Of a DNA stretch of 64,000 nucleotides, positions 31,866-44,335 are shown piece by piece. The DNA comes from Ziziphus jujuba (taxonomy: Eukaryota; Streptophyta; Magnoliopsida; Rosales; Rhamnaceae). The first letter of the stretch is position 1; every line of letters begins with the position of its first letter. A program made the position numbers and the translations under genes. The notes under the pieces were generated by a model. It was not told the DNA's origin. It saw only the letters and a program-made list of their open reading frames with translations, and did no database searches. The DNA is taken from assembly GCF_031755915.1 (NCBI RefSeq), contig NC_083384.1, positions 7,976,501 through 8,040,500 of the forward strand. Reading direction: 5' to 3'.

Positions 31866-32308
31866 TAGGGTGGGCAAAATCCAATCCAACCCGTTCAACC
31901 CATCCAATCCAATCTATTTTTAACGGTTTGGATTGGATTTTTACATCAATTGGATTGGATTGGGTTCAAAATATTATAAATTGTATGGATTGGATTGGTT
32001 ATGGATTGGAAATACAAATCCAATCAAATCCAATCAAATCCAAATAATATATTATATAACTAAAAAATTATATATTTTTTATTTTTTTATTTTTATATAT
32101 TAATTTTAGTATATTTTTTTCATTTTTATATATTAATTTTTAATTTTTTTTTCCATTTTTATATATTAATTTTTAATATATATATATATATTTTTTTTTT
32201 TTTTCTTTTACATCCATATATCCCAAATCCCAAATCAAATTGTAAATTGTAATCCTAAACTAAATATTTACCTTTGTTACCGCCTGCCACCAGTCCATCA
32301 CTATCACC

Positions 32309-32344
<36 letters not shown>

Positions 32345-33028
32345 TACATTCCCATCATATATATATATATATCTACATATATTGTATCCAATTGTTACTT
32401 ATATATATATATATATATATATAAATGTTTAAATATAATTTATTGCTAATTTTATTGTTTTGATATCCGTAGAGCTTACAGAATCAACTAAAATTAGTGA
32501 ACCTGTCAACGTTGATTGACTTATGATTTACCAAAATTTTAAGGTTAAAAAAAAAAAGGAATTATGCATTGATTCTTGAGTGAATGAATTTTGACGAATG
32601 TATTATTTTATATTATTTGTTCTAACAATTTTAATTTGATTTTATAGGAGTGAGATGATGACATTAATGTTTACTATTTAAAAAGTGCATGATGTGTATC
32701 ATTTGCTACATTTTCTTCTTTATTTTCCATTGTAGACTATATTGTATTATTCTAATTGTATTTTATGTTTGGATAATTATAATTTATTATTTATATTTTA
32801 AATTTGAAAATTTTTTTATTTGTATTATATATTTATAAATTAATAAGTTTCAAACCGATCAACCAATCCAAACCAAACCGATCATAAATGGTTTGGTTTG
32901 GTTTGGTTTGGTTTGGATTTAATGCTTTAATGGTTTGGTTTGGATTGTAAATTAGAAAAACCGATATGTATGGATTGGATTGTATTTCGGTCCAAAACCG
33001 AACCAACCCAATCCATGCCCACCCCTAG
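31866..33028. mobile_element. Non-autonomous hAT transposon
   Basis: 1163 bp bounded by TAGGGTGGGCA and TGCCCACCCCTAG, the terminal motif of a common plant hAT group. An 8-bp TSD TCACTAAC lies at 31858-31865 and 33029-33036. The subterminal regions are rich in AATCCAATCC and GGTTTGGTTT repeats. There is no transposase frame. The interior is AT-rich with several (TA)n tracts. Confidence 0.88.
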
Positions 33029-33036
33029 TCACTAAC

Positions 33037-33521
33037 TACTACTTATTTGTATAATGTTTTCCAAAAGAAGAATAATATGCTTGGAACCTAACAAAGAATT
33101 AGTTTTGAATTTCATGAATTAATAGGAGCAACCTTGTTAGTCATGCTCTTGTCAAGCTGCTCTCTTTCTGGTGGTAAAAGCTTTATGAGTAAATTGTTAT
33201 GAGTTTGTTATGCTCGCTGTGGGCGATCGAAACAGATTATGTGAAATGCAGAGAAAACAATTTCAGCAGACCAAACACATTGATGGCTCCTATTTAACTC
33301 AAAAGGTAATGGAAATGCAAAATTTCTGTTTTGCATAGAATCACAGAATAAACGAATTGATGGCTGCTGTTGTTTTTCACCAAAGCTATATTACGGTCTT
33401 GCCCCTCCAACCAGCGGGTGGAAAATCAATTTTTGTTCTGCCTATAAAGATTGTCAATCGGATGTGGCTATGGTAGATGGTGATAGCATTGGTAGAATCA
33501 GCTTCCTGGCTTATTAATTCG

Positions 33522-33586
<65 letters not shown>

Positions 33587-34847
33587 AATAATTCGCATCT
33601 ATGTTCTTGCAGAGTATTCTCATGAAGCTGAAACTAAAGATATTGACAGGGCTTTTGGGGGTGGCGGGAAGGAGAAGAAGAATTGGAAAAATCTTTTGTG
33701 GTCCATCCACCCGAGCGCAAAACAATACTCATTAAAATACACATATTTTAGTTCTCTTATTTCATTTTCTTTTCTTCTTTATCCTTTAATTTTCATTACT
33801 TTTGACAATGCAAATAAAAAAATTGAATCTTTTCCTTTCTTTTACCTCATATTCCACCGCCACCTATATAATGCCAAAAATCTAATTCCAAGGATAATTT
33901 GAGGTTAAATTAGGAATGACAGAGCAATTTTTAAAAGATAAGATATTTTTGCCAATCTGTATATGCCTAAGTTCTGTATCTACAACTGTACTTTTTCGTA
34001 AAGTGCAAGCCGCATTGACTTACAAGCAATTTCAATTTTAATTGATCCCCATGGCCGGCTCTTAAATATAAATAAATAAAATTAGAGAATGATGAATTTT
34101 GCCTTGTAATTTATGTATAGTTTGGTAACTTGTGATGAATTTTACCTTATAATTTATGTATAGTTTGGTAATTTGTTGTGTTTTTTATTTTATTTTTTTT
34201 TTATGATTTATTCACTTCAAATATTTGCCTAATATTTGTCTGTGTTAGTTAATCATGGTTGAAATTTGTTATAAATATCAAATAGTTATAAAACCTGAAG
34301 AAAAAAAATCTTAAATAACAAAATAAAAACCATTTAAAATTGATATTAATTTGGTGTCATGTATTTAATTTGTTCTCTTAACTGAGAGAGGTCAAACAAA
34401 TTTTAACAAATACTAACTAAGCAAATTAAAGAACAGGCAAATAAATAGAAAAGCACATAATTTATTTTTTTGATTAACATGCAATTAAGTGCTCTTTTGT
34501 TTCTTTGCCAAAAAGAGAGAGAGAGAGTTAAAAAAAAAAGTCTTTCTTTTTTATTTCTTAGAAGCTGCAATGTAACAATAAAAACAGTTTCCAAATAAAT
34601 TAAATAATAATTTTTTCGGTGAGAAATTCTGATATGAACATCAAATTCATAGTGCATTGACTCGGCTAAAAGAGTCTTTTACATTTTTTTCAAAAAAAAA
34701 AAAGGTCATCTTCGTTATCACTAGTATATGTTGACTAAAAATTAAAAATAAAAATAAAGTTGTCGCGGCTTGACTTTTCATTATCACTAGACGACTAAAA
34801 ATAAAAATAAAAAAAAAGTTAACGCGGTTAACAAACACCTTTGGGTT
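33037..34847. repeat. Non-coding spacer and third copy of the TNL upstream region
   Basis: 33037-33330 continues the duplicated TNL 3' flank. A (TA)n microsatellite lies at about 33524-33581. From about 33715 the sequence matches the TNL upstream unit (11960-12605 plus 15856-16300, and 61360-62250). It reads through the solo-LTR site uninterrupted at 34280-34290. At about 34800-34845 it reaches the TTAACGCGGTTAACAAAC leader motif and then joins LRR sequence. Confidence 0.55.
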
Positions 34848-35228
34848 AAGAAACTTTCCCGGTATCAATAAATTTTCCAAGCTTAGATATCTTAACTTGA
34901 AGTACTGTACAGGCTTAAGAAAAATGGGACCAGAGCTTCCATCTAGTTTAAAGACAGTTTGGGTTGATTACTGTTCTTCATTGAACTCATTCTTGGATCC
35001 TTTAGAGCCATGCCAATTACGTTGTTCAGTATTTTGCGTGGATTGCTTCGAGTTGATAAGGAGGCAAGACAGCAAAACAATAGCATTTTCACCACTGAAA
35101 AGATTTCTTCAGGTTTTTCTACACCTCTCTGTCTCTGTCTCTGCTCTGTCTCTGTCTATCTTTATATATGATATATGTATCTCTTATCTCTATCTCTGCT
35201 CCGTCGCCGTTCTCTGTCTCTGCTTCTG

Positions 35229-35275
<47 letters not shown>

Positions 35276-35816
35276 GTATATTTGATGTTAAATAGTAATA
35301 AGAATGATGGGTTTCATATGTTACAGGATCCCCTAGATCCAAGCTTAGGTTTTGAGATTGTTCTACCTGGAAGTGAAATCCCAGCTTGGTTCATGGAACA
35401 ATCTTCAGGCCCATCAATTAATATAGAATTGGATCCAAATTGGTGCACCAATAAATGGATCGGTCTTGCTCTGTCTGTTTGCTTTCGTGTTGAGTCCTCG
35501 TATGATCAAATTTATTGCGAAGTTGAAAGCAGAAACTGGAGGTCTAGAATGGTGAGGACTATCACAGATGTTGAAAGTTCTGAAAATCACCTTAGGTTGT
35601 TCTATTTGCCTCGTGAGAACTTCCCTGAAGACTGGAATAGCTGCAGCGACCCTGAGTTTTCATTTTATGCTGAATCAACAAACAACAACTCGTAATTTGG
35701 ACCATGTGGTGTCCGTTTAGTATACGAGAGAGACAGAGAAAAGTTCAACCAAAATGGCAGCAAAGAATTTTCTGATCTAGAGGATGTGAGTTCCTCAAGT
35801 ACATCAAAGAGGTAAC
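34848..35816 (+). pseudogene. TNL LRR + C-JID module B (5' truncated, in-frame stop)
   Basis: An LRR exon (about 34848-35111, 'SKLRYLNLKYCTGLRKMGPELP' type, ending 'LKRFLQ'|GTTTTT) and a C-JID exon (35327-35816) with 'IVLPGSEIPAWFMEQ', 'LRLFYLPRENFPEDW' and 'FGPCGVRLVYERD'. The frame opened at 35327 meets TAA at 35693-35695, immediately before the otherwise in-frame conserved 'FGPCGVRLV'. The exon ends at a good donor (AAGAG|GTAACA), so in the ancestor it was followed by more coding sequence. TIR and NB-ARC are missing, and the promoter-like leader adjoins the LRR directly. Confidence 0.78.
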
Positions 35817-35984
35817 ATATTGCATGGATATTTATGCTTTTTCTTTCTCGTAGATTCTTCTACTTGTTTCAGTATTAAAATTTTGTAACTCAGTCTTATT
35901 GAGATTTGATTTTTTATATGTGGAAAAGGGTGGAGAACATGATTAACTCCTACAGTAAGCAAAGGTTTGATCTCAGGTGGTCAT

Positions 35985-36358
35985 ATGAAATAATTGGATC
36001 TAAGCAATAGAAATCTTTCGGATGAAGCATTTCCTGATTTTGGCAACTTTGTATTTTTGGAAGTATTGAATCTCAGCAAGAATCCATTTTCTGTACTACC
36101 TACCAGTATTAATAGACTATCCAAGCTCAGAGATCTTGATTTGACGTACTGTGAAGGACTAAGACATTTGGGGCCAGAGCTTCCACGTAACCTAGAAAAC
36201 GTCAGGGTTGATTATTGTTCTTCATTGAGCTCATTCTTGGATCCATCAAAACCAATTCCACTTGCTGTGTTCTGCATTTTGTTTGAACTGCTTTGAGTTG
36301 GTAAAGAGGCAAGACAGCAAATTGACAGCACTTTCAGCACTCAAAAGATTCCTTCAGG
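35985..36358 (+). pseudogene. TNL LRR exon, module C
   Basis: Reads 'LDLSNRNLSDEAFPDFGNF', 'LEVLNLSKNPFSVLPTSI', then 'LGPELPRNLENVRVDYCSSL', clearly paralogous to modules B and D. Near 36270-36295 an indel shifts the frame, ending at TGA just before the conserved 'ELVKRQDSK' stretch. The exon would end at CTTCAG|GTATAT. Confidence 0.75.
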
Positions 36359-36614
36359 TATATATATATATATATATATATATTGTTTTATGATCTTTTA
36401 TAAACACATTTCCAACATAAAACAAGAATATGCTAACATATCAAGTGTAATTTTAATTAATGATTTAAATAAAAAATTTAATTTGGTAAATGACAACTTT
36501 TAGTACTTGGTACATCGATTAATATGTTTGCAACATTATCAAAAATTCCATATAGTATATATATAATGTTGCATTAAAAACTAATGTTAGATGTGGTTAT
36601 TAAAATTGTTACAG

Positions 36615-37029
36615 GATCCAATTAGTACAAGTACAAGATATGACATTGTTGTTCCCGGAAGTGAAATCCCAACCTGGTTCACCAAACAATCATCGGAGAC
36701 ATCAATAAGCATAAAACTACGTCCGGATTGGTGCAATGAGAATTGGATGGGTTTTGCTCTCTCATTATGCTTTCGTAATGCCTGCCAAGATAAAATTTTC
36801 TGCGAAAGAAAAATCAACGGACAAAAATGGGGTTTTGAAACCCTACAATGTCCCTCGCCAAGTGAAACCTCGGATCACCTATGGCTCTTCTATCTGCCAC
36901 GTGGATTGTATTTCCGTTCAGATTGGCAGAATAGTCAAGGTCGCAGCCACATTGTGTTTTCATTTTATACAAATTCTTATGATCCTGATTTCGATTTCTC
37001 TCCCTGTGGACCTTGTGGTGTTCGTTTGG
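36615..37029 (+). pseudogene. TNL C-JID exon, module C, left part (split by retroelement)
   Basis: Opens after the acceptor TTACAG in phase 0 with 'IVVPGSEIPTWFTKQ', then 'NWMGFALSLCF', 'SSET'-like and 'SDHLWLFYLPRG', then 'CGPCGVRL'. It is open for 138 codons until the retroelement begins at 37030. The element's first bases TGTAA supply an immediate in-frame stop. The remainder of the exon resumes at 53766. Confidence 0.85.
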
Positions 37030-37210
37030 TGTAACAGCCCAAACCACCCGCCTCAAGATATTGTCCGCTTTGGGCCCTGCCCGCACGGTTTTGCTCTTCC
37101 CGACCCTAGTACAACGATGGGTCACAGGAAAAGGCCTCTTGAAGGGAAAGGTATCCACACGCTTATAAGCCATGCTTTGTTCCCCTTTTCAACCGATGTG
37201 GGATGTTACA
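37030..37210 (-). repeat. TRIM-like LTR (181 bp)
   Basis: In minus sense it begins TGTAACATCCCACATCGG and ends GGGCTGTTACA. This is a short LTR of terminal-repeat-retrotransposon-in-miniature type, unrelated to the 3-kb LTRs next to it. The adjacent interior (37211-37275) has a purine-rich PPT-like AAGGAGGGTGGAT next to the LTR and a PBS-like GTAGTATCAGAGCC at the far end. Only one TRIM LTR is present. Confidence 0.7.
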
Positions 37211-37275
37211 ATCCACCCTCCTTAGGGCCCAGCGTCCTCGCTGGCACACCGATCCGGGTCCGGCTCTGATACTAC

Positions 37276-40162
37276 TGTCAGGACCCATCCAGAATTCCTC
37301 CCTGGAACCCTAGACAAGCCCTGATCCCAGGGAAATACCACCGAACCTTCCAACGGAAAATCCGGCAGCACCTCCCCTAAGGGTAAGACTTACCAAAAAT
37401 TTCCTATACTGAAAATATACTTCTATAAACATCCCCTTATTCCTCCCACGTTACTACAAATTGATTCCACAAATTTACAGCACTTCAAAGAATAACAGCA
37501 ACTCAGTGCATAATTAATAACTACACGTCCAATACAGTATACAGAGCATTATACAATTAAATATGGAATTTATACCATGACAGATAAGAAGCAATACAAG
37601 ATAGAGAGGAAAAAGGGAAGAAATACTTCTTGGACTTTTGGCAACGAACTGAGACGTCGGGCTCGCCCCGGACGATCAACGTCTTCCAACCTGGACCTAG
37701 GGGAACGAAATTTAAAAATATGAGATGCTAATCATCTCAGTGAGTGACCCTAACTACTGCACACTTTTAATATTAATAATATAACAAATAACGGAATTTA
37801 ATTTAATACCGACAATTAAATAGGTAAATAAATAAAACATTTGAAGGTAATACTTTCTCTCAAAACCCTCACTATTCACTCCGTTGGAAATGTTCCCCTT
37901 TTAAATCATTTTCACAAAATCCGATATTCGTACTTCCCGAAAACCAAGGGATCAATTAATTTAATAAACAACAAATAAATAAATACACCAAATATAAATA
38001 AAATGTAATAAATTATAATAAATAATTTTTGTACTCTTTGGGGTTTGAAATTTCTATCCGAAAAATTTCTACTTGACGCACCACACCATATACCAGTGAT
38101 GCTCTCCGATACCCAGCATCTCGAGCACCGACTGGCGGGGAGATTAAAGAGAGAAACTTGCAAACGGCATTTCGGCGTCCTGACAGTACCGCTGCTAAAA
38201 CCGTCATCCCGGCCAAGGAGGGGGGCGGCTGTGTGCACTATATCAAACTTGCCTGCCCACGGTCCAATGGCAACTCACGGGAGACATAATAACTTGCGCG
38301 CTAACTACATATATATACCAAAACACCAATACTGTATGAGTGCGTCTAAAATAATTATTAAATTAATTATAACCGTACCTTTTTTTTCAAAATCACCGTG
38401 GGAAATATACCAATTCTCAAATTTACCATCCCACATTTCCTTTTAACATATCCGGTACGAAAACATCGATAACGATAAAACAATAATTTTTCTCGTAACA
38501 CGAGGTTCAACAAATAATATACCACGGGCATAATTATAAAAATTAAACCATCAATTTAAACAAATATTTTTATAAAATATTTAAACCAATTATGTCCAAA
38601 AATAATATAAAAATCCAGACACAATTAATTACTGAAAATACTTGCTCATGTGTAATAAATACCATTTAATCACAATAAAATAATAATCGGAAATTTCTTA
38701 ATGATCCCAAATTTCCGTTTAGCATCAAAGGGTAAATATATATATAAAATAATATTTTTTTCCGATTATATTTAAAATACACCACATGAGCATAAATTCC
38801 AGATATCAAATTAACACAACATAAATATAATTAATTGCCCAAAATAGTTTTCAAGGTGGGTTACTCACCTGGAGCATGCAATTAACCTAAAATCCTCCAT
38901 GGGATCAATTCCATGACTCACCGTGCTCCTAGAACACAATTCACACACAGTCAAATAAATTAATATTTTATTCGGATAAATAATATCCAGTACCCGGGGG
39001 GTCAAACACAAACGTTATCCAAAATTGAAAAATTATATGTCTATGGAAAGCTTGTGAGATGAGGATCACACTACCGACCTCCATTGAGTTCAATTTAATC
39101 GACGGTGGCCGGAATTTGGCCGGAAAGATTCGGCCGAGATTCAATTTCTCGTATCTCGCAAACCGTTTCGAATTTTAGAAATTGGAGGCCATAATTGAAC
39201 TCAAAGGACTCAAAATAGGGGAAAAGGGGTGGCAATTTGGACTGGGCTGGCCGGAATATGGCGGAATCGCCGGAAAATTTCAAGCCCCCGCCGCCGACTT
39301 CACTGGCCCTATCTAGGTGCGTCGCCGGCTGGCAGGCCGCCAAATTTGGCTGGTGAGCTCGCCGGCATGTGGTCTTGGACGGTAGTCGGCGCGTGTAGCT
39401 TGTGGTGGCCGGAGAAAGATGAACACGAGAGAGAGAGACACGGCCGGTGAGAAGAAAAATGAAGGAAGAAGGAAGAAGGAGGAAGAAGAAGAAGAATCGG
39501 GGTTGGCTGGGCATTTTTCCCACGTGGGGGAAAAAAAGAAGAAAAAAAAGAAAAGAAAAAGAAATAAAAGAAAATAAAATAATTTAATTAAATAATATTA
39601 AAAAGTAATATTATTATATAAAATAACAATAATAAAATAATATAGTATTAAGCATGGTTGACATGTGGCATCTCAACATGGTGACACATGGTCACATTTA
39701 TTAAGTCACACGTGGCACATCATTACACGCTTAAAAATAATATTAAAATAATACAGTATTTGAAAAACTCTACAGGTCCATAACTTTCAACCCACATGTC
39801 CAAATTGGACGTGCCACTAGTCTGCGGACTCGTATCGACTAGTACTTCACAACCATGCATGAGTCAAAGCTCAAATTTGCATGAATAAAAAGTCAGCTCC
39901 GGCACCCCTTAGACAGTTTGGACCTCAACTTTTTTTCCTCATATCTTTCAAACCGTAGCTCTGTTTTCAACGTGCTACTAGTCTACGAACTCGTGCCAAT
40001 GTGTACTTCATAACGGTACCTCAGTCAACCTAGAATTCCAACCGGAACAAAAAGTCAACTTTTGACCCATTCGGTCAACGGTCAAAGTCAAAGTCAACAG
40101 TCAACGGTCAACCTCGGTCAAAGTTGGAAAATTTCCGTTGTACTTTGGGACGGGTTGTTACA
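37276..40162 (-). repeat. Gypsy-type LTR, outer element
   Basis: 2887 bp from TGTCAGGACCC to GGGTTGTTACA. It is the same family as 12606-15855, 40298-43289 and 46873-49885 but visibly diverged from the nested pair. On its right lies a PPT (complement of ATCTTCCCCCCTTAC at 40163), so it is the 3' LTR of the outer element. On its left it abuts a PBS-like site, an arrangement expected of a 5' LTR. Confidence 0.82.
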
Positions 40163-40297
40163 ATCTTCCCCCCTTACAAAAATTTTGTCCTCGAAATTTC
40201 TTACATCACTGAACGTATATAAAAATATTGATTGCGGATTTGTGCCTCGAGTTTTCATGTCGCTTTCTCAACTAGATTAATTCACCATGAGACTCTT
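40163..40297 (-). other. Polypurine tract and 3' internal end of outer Gypsy element
   Basis: In minus sense the stretch GTAAGGGGGGAAGAT directly precedes the outer 3' LTR, with the GAGGACAAAATTTT motif upstream. It matches the sequence at 43290-43330 of the nested element. It ends at the TSD CTCTT (40293-40297). Confidence 0.75.
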
Positions 40298-43289
40298 TGT
40301 CAGGACCCGTCCAGAATTCCTTCCCCGGAACCCTAGACAGCCCTGATCCCAGGGAAATACCACCGAACCTTCCAACGGAAAATCCGGCAGCACCTCCCCT
40401 AAGGGATTTACTTACCACAAATTTACCTGCACTGAAGACACACTTCAAAAATATCCCCTTATTCCTCCCACAAACTACAAATTGGTTCCACAAATTGCAG
40501 TACTTAAAAAAAATAAATACAGTAATCCAGTGCAAAATAAATACAACAAGAGTGAAAGAAATATTACAACTGCAATAAAAGAATAACAGGGTACTGCCGA
40601 ACTAAAACAGCGAGGAAGATCAAGTCCGCTCCGAGTGAACACCGACAACCTGGTACCTAGAGGAACGGAATTTAAGAGTGTGAGATGCTAATCATCTCAG
40701 TGAGCGACCCTACTACTATACCATATATTATCACAGTAATAAGTATAAATAATAATTATTTGGAAATAATAATATTTTCTCTCAAAACCCTTACAATTCT
40801 CTCAGTTGGAAAGGTTCCCCTTTTAAAACAATTTCACAAAAACCCTTTATCCATATGCCCCGAAAACCAAGACATCAATTAAATACCAGAAGCGGTAACA
40901 ATTATATTTTTAATTCCAATTCAGTTTCCAAACATTTTATTTTTAAAACACAGTTCTGAAAATCATTTGATGCACCCACTATATACCAGTGGCGCCAACA
41001 GTACCCAGCGTCCCAAGGTACCGCCAGACAGGAGGTTATAGAAAGAAACCGGCATACGGTCGCGTGGCGTCCCACTGCGCCGCTGCTAACCTGGTGTCCC
41101 GGCCAAAGGGGGGTGGCCACCCTCTCCGATGGCATCCACAGGACACCCTCATAATATCACCTGCGCGCTACTCACACCCACCTGCGCGCTAATCATATCC
41201 GTGTGCACAATATCCATATCACATATACCATATCACATAATCAGAACACCAGTACGTGCACGGTGCATCTAAAAATCATAAAATTCACAATTTAAATTAT
41301 AAAACAAATTTCACATTTTTCATAAACATAGCGGGCATAATCCATCCGCTTGAACCGGGAAATTCTCCACAATTTCCTTATAATCCATACCATAAATTCC
41401 ATGATTTTCAAATCCACCAACTCCCAAATCCATCAATTCAAATATCCACATTTTTTCCAAGCATAAATAATTTCTCGAAATATCATAATCAAATCCCATA
41501 ATATTTTATGGGCATATTTCATAAAAATTGAAATCACCAACATAACCAAATATTTTCCTTGAAATATTTGAAAATCAAATCGTGCCCAATTTACCATTAA
41601 AACCACACCAATTTCAAAATCCTCAAAACCATAAAATAATTCCACACGGCATAAATTTGTAGAATTCGCATTTTCTTAAATCCAATAAATTCATAAATAA
41701 TTCTACAATAAATCCAATAAATATTTGGCACATAGAAATTAAATTCCAAATATTTAATTCACACATAATATATTCATCAATTAAATTCCCCAAAATTAAT
41801 TTGAAGGTGGGTCACTCACCTGGAGCACGCAATTAACTCATGATCCACTACGGGATCAATTCTACGACTCACCGGTGCTCCTAGAACAAAATTCACAGAC
41901 AGTCAAATAAATTAATATTTTATTCGGGTAAATAATACCCGGTACCCGGGGGGTCAAAACACAACGATAACTAAAATTTACGAATGATATACCGAATCGA
42001 AGCTCGAGTGATGCTAATCACAGATCCGGTCTTAATTTCCGATGATCGTACCCGACGGGGTCGGAATTTTATCGGGAAGCTTTTCGGGTTTCGGCTCCGC
42101 AATTCTCCCAAACCGTCGCGAATTGGTGGAAACGGAAGTCGGATTTGGGTTCAGGAGGTCGAACACTGCGGACTGGAGCTGGCCGGAATTTTCGGGTACT
42201 CGCCGGAACAGTAATTTCCGGCGGGCCGCCACGTCACCGGCAACCGTCGCCGGAACAGTAATTTCCGACGGTGGCCGTTTGCTGTGAAATTTTGCAGATT
42301 TGTAGATCGTGAGGAGAGCAATCCAACGGGACCGACGGTGAGCAAAACGGAGGTCGGACGGCGGAGAAATCACCGTTTGAAGATTTTCGACCCCTCGCCG
42401 GAAAACGCTCCGATCCCGGCGCGTCGGTGGTCCGATGGCCGTGATTTTTGGTGGGTAGGCCGGACTTGAGGAGAGGATGCTGGGTGTATGGCGCGTGTAC
42501 TGTATATCGGCCGGAATAGTGCCGATTCGCGGTGGCCGGCGGTGGAGGGGAAAAATCGCCGCCAAACTTCGGACGTCCGATCCGGGCGCGTCCGGCGGCC
42601 GTTCGCCGTGAAATTTGGAGGTTTTGCCGGAAATGAGGTGGGCAATCTGGCTGGCCGGCGCGTGTACAGTAACTAGGCCGGAAAAACGTGAAAATGGCCG
42701 GCGGCCGGCGGGTCCTCTCTCTCTCTTTCTCTCTCCTCTCTCTCTTTCTCTCTCTTTCTCTCTCTTCTCTCTCTTTCTCTCTCTTCCCCGAGAGTTTTTC
42801 AAAATTAAAACCCTGCATGACACTGTTCATGCCACGTGGACCACTCAGAAGCTGACACGTGGCATTTCACTGTTCACGACCCAAAAACATTAAAATAATA
42901 CGGTATCCGGTAAACTTCAAACGTCCATAACTTTTTAACCGGATGTCCGTTTTGAGCGTGCCGCTAGTCTGTGAACTCGTATCGACGAGCACTTCACAAC
43001 CATGCATGAGTCAAAGCTCAATTCCCCATAAACAAAAAGTCAACTCCGGCACCCCTTGGACAGTTTGGACCGCAACTTGTTTCATCCATAACTTTCAAAC
43101 CGTAGCTCCGTTTTCGACGTGCTACCAGTCTACGAACTCGTGGCATCGTGCACTTCGCCACGGTGCCCTAGTCATCTCGAAATTCCCACCGAGTCAAAAA
43201 GTCAACTTTTGACCCCTTTGGTCAACGGTCAACAGTCAACCTCGGTCAACGTGCACGGATTCCGGTGCGATTTGGGACGGGGTGTTACA
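40298..43289 (-). repeat. Nested Gypsy element, 3' LTR
   Basis: 2992 bp. In element sense it starts TGTAACACCCCGTCCC and ends GGGTCCTGACA. It includes a long CT tract (about 42714-42784) and a GC-rich segment. The open frames in it, including a 263-codon one at 42032-42823, are present identically in the other LTR and show no recognisable protein. Confidence 0.92.
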
Positions 43290-43333
43290 GCCTTCCCCCC
43301 TTACAAAAATTTCGTCCTCGAAATTTCCGCACG

Positions 43334-43888
43334 TCACTGGAACAAACAAGGGTTCTGATCACGCACCTGCGCTTCGGGCTCCCATGTCGCTTCCTCGACT
43401 AAGTAGTTCCTTGCCAACCAATCCATGCCCAACACTACTTCAAGTCCGGATAGATCCAACAGGATCAGGTCTGCTTCCATCACTTGATCTGTGAAATCGT
43501 CGGGCGTAGTCCTGGCTCCCTGCTGCGTCATAGCAAACACCCGGCCTTGACTTGTCTGCTGGGGTCTCTTTCCTCTACCTCGACTCGATCCTGCAGACGG
43601 CTGGACTGATCCCGAAGAAACTCCTACTGGCTGACTCCCCTGGGAATTCTGTCCTGGAAATATCCCCGTATGCTGTGTCCGTCGACCTGCTTCTAGCACA
43701 CTGCCGCTACCATAAGGGCAATCCCTCCTTATGTGGCCTGGCTGCCCACACCGAAAGCATAAACCATCCATTTGACACTGCCCAGAATGATTCCCCCTAC
43801 AAAGTGGACAAATCCGCGGAGAACCAATGCGTGACTGCTGATACGAGCTTGCATCCACACTGATCGAATGGCGAGCTGGCTGGGGCAT
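43334..43888 (-). pseudogene. Gypsy Gag zinc knuckle, protease remnant and Pol C-terminus fused
   Basis: Frame of 184 residues with the CCHC knuckle 'CFRCGQPGHIRRDC' and 'GRVFAMTQQGA', which leads into the Ty3/Gypsy protease. The segment that should carry the protease active site (D-S/T-G) is missing between 'DDFTDQV' and 'MEADLILLDL'. 'VLGMDWLARN' is followed at once by 'YLVEEATWEPE', which belongs to the very C-terminus of Gypsy Pol. RT, RNase H and integrase are therefore deleted from this place. Confidence 0.8.
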
Positions 43889-44335
43889 GCGATAACTATC
43901 TCTCCTCTGGAATCTGCCTCGTGGGCTTAACCCATCACTGTCTGAGCCTGAGCTATGGCTCTTCTTAGCTGCCCCCTGTCGAGGTACTCCGCTATACGAA
44001 CCTTCGAATGATCTGCGCCTCGCGGGTCTGTGTATCTCCTCCTGTCTCTCTAGCTCAAGCGCTGCATCCCTGGCGGACTAATAGGTGGGATGTACTGATC
44101 CAGAAAGGGTGTAGCTGATGCTCTCTTTCAATCCGTCTATGAACCTCACCTTCTTCGTGTGATCGTCGGGAATTAGGTGCATGTAGAATTCTGATAGTTC
44201 TCGGAATCTCCTCTCGTACTCTGTCACTGTCATGTTCCCCTGTCGTAGTTCTTCGAACTCTCTCCTTCTTGCTTCACGGTAGGCAGGAGGACAAAACTCA
44301 GTAGAGAAGGCCATCTTGAACTGATCCCACGTATG
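43889..44335 (-). pseudogene. Gypsy Gag core remnant with in-frame stop
   Basis: Retrotrans_gag-type sequence 'FKMAFSTEFCPPAYREARRREF', 'MTVTEYERRFREL', 'KKVRFIDGL', then TAG at 44080-44078. Similarity continues in the same frame into the zinc-knuckle segment at 43888. On its upstream side it is joined directly to integrase sequence. Confidence 0.78.

Noticed and set aside
33524..33581. Regular dinucleotide repeat as a possible structured array
   Set aside because: Plain (TA)n microsatellite, one of many in the window. There are no spacers or unique units, so it is not a CRISPR or satellite array.
42032..42823. 263-codon minus-strand frame, repeated at 48628-49419
   Set aside because: Both lie inside the two LTRs of one retroelement, are rich in Arg/Glu from a CT microsatellite and Pro/Arg from GC-rich DNA, and overlap other frames of similar length. 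There is no recognisable domain.
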